Assembly: GCA_044233495.1 (NCBI GenBank)
Contig: JBIIJX010000163.1
Location: 1 to 5,701 of the forward strand
DNA: 5,701 nt
Direction: 5' to 3'
DNA from: UBA10649 sp044233495
GTDB lineage: Bacteria; Actinomycetota; Actinomycetes; S36-B12
A program made the position numbers and the translations under genes. Below are positions 1 to 5,391 of this stretch, one piece after another. A model generated the notes under the pieces. The model ran no database searches. It saw nothing but the letters and a program-made list of their open reading frames with translations, and had not been told where the DNA came from. Position 1 is the first letter of the stretch. Every line of letters begins with the position of its first letter.

Positions 1-139
1 TCGCGGCGTAGACCCGCGCGACGGCGTGGGGGTCGTCGGCCCGCGCCCCCAGCCCGTAGACCGTCTCCGTCGGCACGGCCGCGAGATGGCCGGCCGCCAG
101 GGCTGCGGCCGCGGCGGCGGTGTCGTCGGTGAGGTGCAC
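1..139 (-). CDS. L-threonylcarbamoyladenylate synthase (Sua5/YrdC/YwlC family), N-terminal fragment
   Basis: This is a partial gene; its remainder lies beyond base 1. The family makes threonylcarbamoyl-AMP from threonine, bicarbonate and ATP in the cytoplasm, the first step of the universal t6A modification at A37 of ANN-decoding tRNAs. The visible 46 residues begin MHLTDD, continue with an Ala-rich helix, and then carry the family signature VPTETVYGLGARADDPHAV, followed by RVYAA. The P-T-E-T-V-Y-G-L-G strand-loop is the hallmark of the YrdC nucleotide/threonine fold. The GTG at 139-137 is chosen because an in-frame TAG lies upstream (about 170-172) and no other start codon lies between them; an ATG at 147-145 is out of frame. 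No Shine-Dalgarno is visible, but AACAAT (minus strand, 151-146) sits six bases before the GTG, which would suit leaderless transcription. The fragment cannot show whether the protein is short TsaC-type or long Sua5-type. Recognition of the family is firm; the exact start is less so. Confidence 0.86.
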   Translation of the reverse strand, partial: MHLTDDTAAAAAALAAGHLAAVPTETVYGLGARADDPHAVARVYAA

Positions 140-147
140 GACGCCAT

Positions 148-211
148 TGTTCCGCGCCGCGCTGTCCGGCTACCCTGTCCGGCCACGCTGCGCCAGTGTT
201 CCGGGCCGCGC
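148..211. repeat. Imperfect 15-bp direct repeat, 49 bp apart
   Basis: TGTTCCGCGCCGCGC at 148-162 recurs as TGTTCCGGGCCGCGC at 197-211, a 14 of 15 match. Both copies lie just upstream of the minus-strand t6A synthase start and upstream of the likely protease promoter. They could be binding sites for a regulator, a remnant of local duplication, or chance in GC-rich DNA. Confidence 0.45.
162..186. repeat. Near-tandem 12-bp direct repeat CTGTCCGGCYAC
   Basis: CTGTCCGGCTAC at 162-173 and CTGTCCGGCCAC at 175-186 match at 11 of 12 positions and are separated by one base, a 13-bp period. They lie between the two copies of the 15-bp repeat, 20-50 bp upstream of the minus-strand start, where an operator could act. 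Function is inferred from position only. Confidence 0.45.
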
Positions 212-230
212 CTGTGCTCCGCGCGGGCCC
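203..230. repeat. Imperfect inverted repeat in the divergent spacer
   Basis: GGGCCGCGC (203-211) can pair with GCGCGGGCCC (221-230) as nine base pairs with one bulged G and a nine-base loop. It overlaps the second copy of the 15-bp direct repeat. It lies upstream of the candidate protease promoter, so it may be a DNA-level operator rather than an RNA structure. In such GC-rich sequence it could also be chance. Confidence 0.3.
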
Positions 231-283
231 TGCCCCGGGAATGTTCGGGGATTGTCAGAACTGGCCCTGAGCGGGCGTCCGAG

Positions 284-312
284 GGAACTTCCGCGCCCCC
301 GTCGTTGTCCTA
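284..312 (+). promoter_or_regulatory. Candidate ECF-sigma-type promoter for the protease gene
   Basis: GGAACTT at 284-290 matches the -35 element used by envelope-stress ECF sigma factors (GGAAC core). Downstream, GTT at 304-306 comes 15 bases after GGAAC, and TCCTA lies at 308-312. Known mycobacterial SigE-type promoters have GGAAC followed by a GTT element at slightly longer spacing, so the fit is imperfect. The placement, about 50 bp before the GTG start, and the protease's stress-response family make the assignment plausible. No good housekeeping -35/-10 pair was seen. Confidence 0.3.
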
Positions 313-350
313 TGGCTCGGACGGGTCGTGTCGACCCCGTCCTTCGCCCT

Positions 351-357
351 GAGGAGG
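351..357 (+). promoter_or_regulatory. Strong Shine-Dalgarno deciding the protease start
   Basis: GAGGAGG at 351-357 lies five bases before the GTG at 363. This is the best ribosome binding site in the window, and it rules out starts further upstream in the same open frame. Confidence 0.85.
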
Positions 358-362
358 AACGC

Positions 363-1577
363 GTGAGCAGTCAGTACCCCGGCCCGGCTTCGGGCCCGGT
401 GTCGTACCCCGATCCCCACTACCCGTCCTACGCCTACGCCGAGCGCCCGCCCCTGGGCCCGGCGGGCGACCTGCCCCCGACCCCACCCGCTGCTCCGCCG
501 CGCCGCGGCCTCGGTGCGGGCGCCGTCATCGGCATGATCGCCGGTGCCGGGCTGATCGCCGTCACCGCCGGGACGATCGGCGGCGGCGTGGGGTATCTCG
601 TGGCCCGCGAGACGATCCCGCCGGCCGTCACTGACGCCACCGTTGTGCCCGCCTCGGTTGCCCTGCCCAGCGTGGTGCCGGACTCGATCGCGGAGATCGC
701 CGCGAACGCCCAGCCCGCGGTGGTGCAGCTCAACATCGTGGGCGGCGACGGCGAGGGCACCGGCTCGGGCTTCGTCATCAGCAACGACGGCTACATCATC
801 ACCAACCACCACGTGGCGGGTGTTGCCGGATCTGCCGGCAGCATCGAGGTCACGTTCTCCGACGGCGAGACCGCCACGGGCCGCCTCATCGGCTCGAACC
901 CGGGCTACGACATCGCAGTCGTCAAGGTCGACCGCGCTGGCCTGACATCCCTGCCGCTCGGCTCGTCGGGTGACCTCAACGTCGGCGACGCCGTCATCGC
1001 CGTGGGCTCGCCCCTCGGCCTGACGGGCACCGTCACGACCGGGATCGTCAGCGCGCTCAACCGGCCCGTGACGGCCGGGGGCAACGGCGACCTCGCATTC
1101 ATCAACGCGATCCAGACGGACGCCGCGATCAACCCGGGCAACTCCGGCGGCCCGCTGCTCGACGGCACTGGTGCCGTCATCGGCGTCAACTCCGCCATCG
1201 CCTCGCTCGGCGTGATGGGGGGGCAGGCCGGCTCGATCGGCCTGGGCTTCGCGATCCCGATCGACGTCGCCAAGCGCATCACCGACGAGATCATCAAGAC
1301 GGGCACGTCGACGACACCGATCATCGGCGTCACGCTCGACACCACCTTCACCGGACCCGGTGGCCTCGTGGAGTCGGTGACGCCCGGCCAGCCGGCCGCC
1401 ATCGCCGGACTCCAGGCCGGTGACCTCATCACCCGGATCGACGACACGGTCGTGGCCGACTCCACGCAGCTGATCGTCACGATCCGCGCCAAGGCCCCGG
1501 GCGACACCGTGAACCTCACGGTCGAGCGCGACGGCCGCGAGACCCAGATCCCGCTGACGCTCGCCAGCCAGCAGTAG
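363..1577 (+). CDS. Membrane-anchored trypsin-like serine protease with C-terminal PDZ domain (HtrA/DegP type, peptidase S1C)
   Basis: The 404-aa protein resembles actinobacterial HtrA proteases, which degrade or refold damaged proteins outside the cytoplasmic membrane. Residues 1-48 are a Pro/Tyr/Gly-rich cytoplasmic tail. Residues about 50-80 form one Gly/Ala-rich membrane helix (type II anchor), placing the rest outside. The protease domain covers about 108-310. Its catalytic triad is visible as His150 in TNHHV, Asp183 in GYDIAVVKV and Ser261 in INPGNSGGPL. Residues about 318-398 form a single PDZ domain that starts IIGVTLD and includes PAAIAGLQAGDLITRIDD. The length is normal for the one-PDZ class. 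The GTG start follows GAGGAGG by five bases; extending further upstream would add a low-complexity Arg/Pro stretch before the tail. The gene appears monocistronic, with a strong hairpin 41 bases after the stop, and may be envelope-stress controlled. The family is certain; substrates cannot be told. Confidence 0.95.
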   Translation: MSSQYPGPASGPVSYPDPHYPSYAYAERPPLGPAGDLPPTPPAAPPRRGLGAGAVIGMIAGAGLIAVTAGTIGGGVGYLVARETIPPAVTDATVVPASVALPSVVPDSIAEIAANAQPAVVQLNIVGGDGEGTGSGFVISNDGYIITNHHVAGVAGSAGSIEVTFSDGETATGRLIGSNPGYDIAVVKVDRAGLTSLPLGSSGDLNVGDAVIAVGSPLGLTGTVTTGIVSALNRPVTAGGNGDLAFINAIQTDAAINPGNSGGPLLDGTGAVIGVNSAIASLGVMGGQAGSIGLGFAIPIDVAKRITDEIIKTGTSTTPIIGVTLDTTFTGPGGLVESVTPGQPAAIAGLQAGDLITRIDDTVVADSTQLIVTIRAKAPGDTVNLTVERDGRETQIPLTLASQQ

Positions 1578-1618
1578 GCAGACCGGCTTCCCCCCTTCCC
1601 ACCTGCCGGTCCATCCCG

Positions 1619-1664
1619 TGCGATGGCCCGCGCCCACTCCTCCTCCAGGGCGCGGGCCATCGCA
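1619..1664 (+). terminator. Perfect 17-bp inverted repeat, likely terminator of the protease gene
   Basis: The left arm TGCGATGGCCCGCGCCC (1619-1635) and right arm (1648-1664) are exact reverse complements, with a 12-base loop at 1636-1647. The stem is very GC-rich and starts 41 bases after the protease stop. There is no T-run downstream, as is common for actinobacterial terminators. It lies between two plus-strand genes, so it probably insulates the MpaB-family gene from read-through. Confidence 0.75.
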
Positions 1665-1716
1665 TGCTCGATGCGCCCGGAATGCATCCCCGCGCGATCC
1701 CCGGCAGGCTGGGCCG

Positions 1717-2637
1717 GTGGCCTCCCTCACCCCGGTGCTCGAACCCCTGCGCGGTCGCGTCGCCGCCGGCTTCCGCAAGGTGGTCTCCGGCGACCCCACG
1801 GGAGCACCCGAGTGGGCACGGAGCCTGGCGCACGGTGAGGACGAGGGCTACTTCGGCCCACGCTCGGCCCCGTGGTTCGTGCACGGCTCGCTGCCGACGA
1901 TCGTCGGAGGCGTGCGCGCACTGCTGATGCAGGCCCTGCATCCAGGCGCGCTCGCGGGGGTGCGGCAGCACTCGCGCTACCAGCAGGACGGCCTCGGCCG
2001 ACTGGCCGGCACGACGCAGTGGCTGACCGTCGTGACGTTCGGCGACACGGCTTCCGCCGATCGGGAGTGCGCGCGTGTGAGGGGCATGCACCGCAAGGTC
2101 TCGGGCACCTACGACTCCGACGGGCAGCAGCGGGCGTACTCGGCGATGGACCCCGACCTCCTGCGCTGGGTGCACATCGCGTTCACCGACTCCTTCCTCG
2201 CCACCCACCGGGTGTGGGGGGCACCTATTCCGGGTGGGGAGGACGCCTACGTGCGCGAGTGGGCCAAGGCCGGCGAGCTCGTCGGCGTGACGGACGCGCC
2301 GCGGTCGGTCGCGGAGCTGAACCAGCAGATCGCCGACTTCGGCCCCGACCTTCGCGGCGGTGCCGACGCACTCGACACCGTCGCGTTCATCCGCAATCCA
2401 CCGCTGCCCCTGGCCGGGCGGCCCGCCTACGCCCTGCTGTTCGCCGGGGCGGTGTCGACCCTCCCGCCGGAGCATCGACGCCTGCTGAACCTGCCGACCA
2501 TCCCGCAGACGGTGGTGCGGCCCGCGGTCTCGGCCCTGCTCGGCGGGCTGGCCCTGGCGCTCGGACCGTCCTCCCCCTCGCAGCAGGCGGCCGAGCAGCG
2601 GCTCGCCCGGATCGACGAGCAGCAGCCGCAGGACTGA
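1717..2637 (+). CDS. Oxygenase MpaB family protein (DUF2236), putative haem-binding
   Basis: The 306-aa protein fits the DUF2236 family, which includes fungal MpaB and the haem-b rubber oxygenase Lcp. Family landmarks are WFVHGSLPTIVGG (His56), RALLMQALHPGALAGV (His75), GLGRLAGTTQWLTVVTFG, RGMHRKVSGT, and YSAMDPDLLRWVHIAFTDSF. By comparison with Lcp, where an Arg, a Thr four residues later and a downstream His are conserved around the haem, Arg95, Thr99 and His125 are the likely equivalents. The protein has no signal peptide, so it should be cytoplasmic; its substrate is unknown. The GTG at 1717 is chosen because the earlier in-frame GTG (1618) lies at the edge of the terminator hairpin and would add an Arg/Pro-rich tail. 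The Shine-Dalgarno is weak (AGG at 1706-1708); CAGGCT at 1705-1710 could instead be a -10 box for leaderless transcription. The family call is strong and the start moderate. Confidence 0.9.
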   Translation: MASLTPVLEPLRGRVAAGFRKVVSGDPTGAPEWARSLAHGEDEGYFGPRSAPWFVHGSLPTIVGGVRALLMQALHPGALAGVRQHSRYQQDGLGRLAGTTQWLTVVTFGDTASADRECARVRGMHRKVSGTYDSDGQQRAYSAMDPDLLRWVHIAFTDSFLATHRVWGAPIPGGEDAYVREWAKAGELVGVTDAPRSVAELNQQIADFGPDLRGGADALDTVAFIRNPPLPLAGRPAYALLFAGAVSTLPPEHRRLLNLPTIPQTVVRPAVSALLGGLALALGPSSPSQQAAEQRLARIDEQQPQD

Positions 2638-2698
2638 GCCGGGCCCGAGCCACGCCGGGTGTGAGGCGATTTGGCCGGGGCGGGGGTCCCGGGTGATC

Positions 2699-4636
2699 AT
2701 GGGTCGGATGTTGCAGATGAGACGACGTGCGCGCGGAGCCGCCGGACGTGCCCTGGTGGGTGCGGCCCTGCTGGCCCTCCTCGCGACGCCCGCGGTCCCC
2801 GCCGCCGCCGAGGAGACTCCCCCCGCGGCACCCGCGACCGACCCGGCGGCCGCGCCCGCCGACCCGTCCGCTGCCCCCGCGGCCCCCGCCCCGCTGGTGA
2901 TGCCCACGGCCCTCGGCTCGTGGTGCACCGCGCTCTTTCCGGCGATGAAGCCCAAGGCCCAGCGCAACGAGGCCCGCGCCCTGCTCGCCGGCACCGTCGA
3001 CATGGGCAACGGCGGCACGTACCAGCTCGCCGAGCGCCCCAACTGGAAGCCGCAGAGCGGCACCGACACCTCCGGTGACCGGCACGTGCACTCCCTCGAC
3101 TGGGCGCTGCCCCTGCTGTATCAGGGCGTGGCCGCGCAGAACCCCGTGATGGTGCAGCGCTTCCGCGACCTCCTCTACTACTGGATCGACGACCACAAGT
3201 CCGGACGGAGCTACTGGATCGACGCGTCCATCTACGGCGGACTGCGCACCCAGACCCTCGTCTGCGCGGCGCAGACCCTCAATGACCAGAAGATCATCGA
3301 CGCGGCACTGCGTGATTCCCAGACGATGATCCGCAGCTTCCGCGGCAACCGCACCGTTGCGACGGGCACCAACAACACCGACCTCATCCGCCAGACGGGG
3401 GCGCTCGCCGCCTACTGCTGGGTGCAGGACGCCCCGGGCATCGCCCGCTCGTGGCAGAACATCGAGGCCCTCGCCCGCGGCCTCGTGCAGCCCGACGGCA
3501 GCGACGTCGAAGGATCGCCCGGCTACGCCAAGTACATGGAGGCACTGCTCACCGATGCGGAGCGAGCGGGAGCCACCTGCGGGATCCCCACCGACACCGT
3601 CGTCGGACTTCGCGGCCTGCTCTACCAGTTCGTCGCGCAGGCCTTCCGCCCGGACTTCAAGCTGACCTCCCTCGGCGACTCCGTCAACAGCGAGCTGCGC
3701 ACCTCGTTCGGCGTCGGCGACTGGCGTGCCGACTGGATCCGGTCCGGCGGTGCGGCGGGCGCCCCGCCCACCCCGGTCTACACGACCTTCGACGGCGGCT
3801 ACGTCTTTGGCCGCGCCGGCTGGCGTCCGCAACCGGGCGGCCCCGACACCTATTACTCCCTGCGCTTCTCGTCCTCTCGCCCCGACACCGCCCACACGCA
3901 CGACGACGGCGCGGGCATGACGCTCTACTCGCGCGGGGTCGAGTGGATCGGCGACCCGGGCCCGTACCGGTACGAGAACGGCAGCTCGCTGCGCTACTTC
4001 ATGAAGTCCCGCCCGGCGCACTCGTCGTTCACGGTCAGCAACGTCACCCGCACGAAGTCCGGCAATGTGCTCAAGACGTTCGCCAACTCCGACTGGAAGG
4101 CTGGCGGCAACGACACCACCTGCCTGCTCGATCGCACGTGGGGCACCGTCTCCGTCACGCGCTGCACGACCTACGTGCGGTCCATCGACGCGGTCATCGT
4201 CGCCGACTACGTCGACGCACGGAAGATCCCGGGCAAGCGCAAGGCGATCCAGAACGCGGCGCCGCGCGTGGTGACGCAGCGCTGGCAGCTGCCGCCCGGG
4301 ATCGGCGCCCTGTCGTACGAGAACGACGTGCTCACGCTCGCTGCCGGGGACTCCCGCCTCGACGTCTACAAGGCCGGCCAGGGCAACTGGGACATCAAGA
4401 CGGCAGCCAGCGGATCGAACGCCGGATGGTTCACCGGCAACTGGGGTGAGCGCCTGCCCGGTGCCGTGCTCGCTCGGGAGGTCGGCATGGCACCGATCAA
4501 GGGCTCTGAGGTGCTCGTCACGGTGTTCGTGCCCCGTACGTCGGCCGAGGCGGTGCCCGTGGTCATCGACCCCACCGGCGTGACCGTCACGCGGAACGGG
4601 ACGACCATCACGACTCCGCTGCCGGCACCCCAGTAG
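2699..4636 (+). CDS. Secreted heparinase II/III-like protein (polysaccharide-lyase type)
   Basis: The protein is about 645 aa and probably cleaves or binds an acidic polysaccharide outside the cell by beta-elimination. A basic N-terminus (MRRRAR) precedes a Leu/Ala-rich core and a Sec signal cleavage site near AVPAAA-EE (about residue 37). A Pro/Ala-rich linker follows to about 66. Residues about 75-345 form an alpha-helical region like the toroid of polysaccharide lyase families 12, 15 and 17. It holds NNTDLIRQTGAL (Asn225/226) and DVEGSPGYAKY (Tyr276, Tyr279), candidates for the substrate-neutralising Asn and catalytic Tyr. From about 360 comes the heparinase II/III beta-sandwich, with FDGGYVFGRAGW and then DTAHTHDDGAGMTLYSRG (His399, His401) and EWIGDPGPYRY. 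In-frame starts GTG 2693, ATG 2708 and ATG 2717 are alternatives; ATG 2717 has GGA eight bases upstream and gives the most typical signal peptide. The HAD gene follows after 18 bases. The fold is fairly sure; substrate and activity are not. Confidence 0.87.
   Translation: MGRMLQMRRRARGAAGRALVGAALLALLATPAVPAAAEETPPAAPATDPAAAPADPSAAPAAPAPLVMPTALGSWCTALFPAMKPKAQRNEARALLAGTVDMGNGGTYQLAERPNWKPQSGTDTSGDRHVHSLDWALPLLYQGVAAQNPVMVQRFRDLLYYWIDDHKSGRSYWIDASIYGGLRTQTLVCAAQTLNDQKIIDAALRDSQTMIRSFRGNRTVATGTNNTDLIRQTGALAAYCWVQDAPGIARSWQNIEALARGLVQPDGSDVEGSPGYAKYMEALLTDAERAGATCGIPTDTVVGLRGLLYQFVAQAFRPDFKLTSLGDSVNSELRTSFGVGDWRADWIRSGGAAGAPPTPVYTTFDGGYVFGRAGWRPQPGGPDTYYSLRFSSSRPDTAHTHDDGAGMTLYSRGVEWIGDPGPYRYENGSSLRYFMKSRPAHSSFTVSNVTRTKSGNVLKTFANSDWKAGGNDTTCLLDRTWGTVSVTRCTTYVRSIDAVIVADYVDARKIPGKRKAIQNAAPRVVTQRWQLPPGIGALSYENDVLTLAAGDSRLDVYKAGQGNWDIKTAASGSNAGWFTGNWGERLPGAVLAREVGMAPIKGSEVLVTVFVPRTSAEAVPVVIDPTGVTVTRNGTTITTPLPAPQ
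2840..2881 (+). repeat. Two 7-residue repeats in the Pro/Ala linker of the secreted protein
   Basis: DPAAAPA (2840-2860) is followed directly by DPSAAPA (2861-2881) within a longer Pro/Ala-rich linker (about 2816-2896). Such linkers commonly span the cell wall between a signal peptide and a catalytic domain. The copies may vary in number between strains. Confidence 0.6.
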
Positions 4637-4654
4637 ATCCGATGGAATAGGGCA

Positions 4655-5350
4655 GTGAACTCCTCTGCCGCCCATGCCGAGGGATCGTCGCCTGCGCAGG
4701 GGCTCCTGCTCGACGTCGGCGTCGTGTTCTTCAAGTCCGTCTGGGAGATCGCCGACGACTACGAGCGCCTGCGCGGCCTGCCGCCCGGCACCGTCCAGGG
4801 CCGGGGACCACTCGGTGGCGAGGATGCGCTGTGGGAGAGCCACTACCGAGGTGAGATCACCGAGCGCGAGTACTGGCTGACCTTCGCCGCCCGTGCCCAG
4901 GAGCGCGGCGCCCCGCTCGACGGCCATCCCACCCTGATGCGCGCGATGTTCCAGCAGCCGGGCATCGTCGCCGTCCGGCCCGAGGGCCTGGCCCTCGTGC
5001 AGGCGTGCCGTGCCGCCGGTCTCGGGGTCGGCATCCTCACCAACGAGCTGATGGACTTCCAGGGCCGCGAGTGGGTCGAGGCGCAGCCGTGGTTCCCGTG
5101 GTTCCCGGTTCTCGTCGACTCCTCCGAGCTCGGCGCGCGCAAGCCCGACGCGAAGCCGTACGAGGTCGCGATAGAGCTGATGGGGATGCCCGCCGCCGAC
5201 ATCGTGTTCATCGACGACAACCCGACATACGTCGAGGGTGGTGTGCGGGCCGGGATGCGCAGCATCCTGCTCGACGTGCGCGATCCTGCCGCGGCGTACC
5301 GCGAGGCGGCAGTGCAGCTGGGTCTGCCGCCCGAGTGCATCGACGCCTAG
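4655..5350 (+). CDS. HAD superfamily hydrolase (subfamily IA-like) with an atypical motif I
   Basis: This 231-aa protein is predicted to be cytoplasmic and has the Rossmann-like HAD core with a helical cap (about 30-105) of the IA type. Motif I is LLLDVGVVFF: Asp20 is the nucleophile, but the usual acid/base Asp two residues later is Gly22. Motif II is GILTN (Thr129), motif III is Lys163 in GARKPDAKPYEVA, and motif IV is VFIDDNPTYVEGG (Asp187, Asp188), for Mg2+. Some HAD-IA proteins, such as the YihX-like group, also have D-x-G. Activity is therefore possible, but the substrate cannot be named. The GTG start has GGAA at 4644-4647 seven bases upstream and lies 18 bases after the heparinase-like gene, suggesting one transcript. 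The downstream ribokinase gene is convergent. The family is sure; function is unknown. Confidence 0.9.
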   Translation: MNSSAAHAEGSSPAQGLLLDVGVVFFKSVWEIADDYERLRGLPPGTVQGRGPLGGEDALWESHYRGEITEREYWLTFAARAQERGAPLDGHPTLMRAMFQQPGIVAVRPEGLALVQACRAAGLGVGILTNELMDFQGREWVEAQPWFPWFPVLVDSSELGARKPDAKPYEVAIELMGMPAADIVFIDDNPTYVEGGVRAGMRSILLDVRDPAAAYREAAVQLGLPPECIDA

Positions 5351-5369
5351 GTTCCGGGCCGCCCACGCC

Positions 5370-5385
5370 CAGCGACTCACCGCTG
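5370..5385. terminator. Weak hairpin between convergent genes
   Basis: CAGCG (5370-5374) and CGCTG (5381-5385) form a five-base-pair stem with a six-base loop in the 41-bp gap between the convergent HAD and ribokinase stop codons. It could serve as a bidirectional terminator, but it is short and has no T-run, so support is slight. Confidence 0.2.
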
Positions 5386-5391
5386 CTGTCG

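Larger units (their letters stand above)
140..362. other. Divergent intergenic/promoter region between the t6A synthase and HtrA-type protease genes
   Basis: These 223 bp separate two divergent genes and must hold both promoters. I see no credible coding sequence here. The plus strand is open in the protease frame from 120, but that upstream stretch is Arg/Pro/Cys-rich and unlike a protein, and a strong Shine-Dalgarno marks the true start at 363. Within the region are a 15-bp imperfect direct repeat, a 12-bp near-tandem repeat, an imperfect hairpin (203-230), a short inverted repeat with CCCCG (233-237) and CGGGG (246-250) arms, and a GGAACTT element at 284-290. No RNA gene or riboswitch was recognised. 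Confidence 0.7.

Noticed and set aside
120..362. Upstream extension of the protease frame by 81 codons
   Set aside because: The added part is Arg/Pro/Cys-rich, covers the divergent promoter region and overlaps the t6A synthase start. A strong Shine-Dalgarno marks the GTG at 363.
1577..1687. Short minus-strand coding stretch (MARALEEEWARAIARD) across the hairpin
   Set aside because: It arises from the hairpin arms and loop read backwards and then runs into the antisense of the protease gene. A terminator explains the symmetry more simply.
1618..1716. Upstream extension of the MpaB-family frame to GTG 1618
   Set aside because: That start lies at the edge of the perfect hairpin after the protease gene, has no Shine-Dalgarno, and would add a Pro/Arg-rich stretch unlike the family N-terminus.
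255..1799. Long minus-strand open frames opposite the protease gene, with others reaching to 3069
   Set aside because: The opposite strand encodes a protease with an intact triad and PDZ domain; the antisense products are low-complexity and match no known family.
3451..4449. Plus-strand alternative frame of 332 codons inside the heparinase-like gene
   Set aside because: It is Arg/His/Pro-rich with no domain, and the overlapping frame carries clear heparinase II/III motifs.
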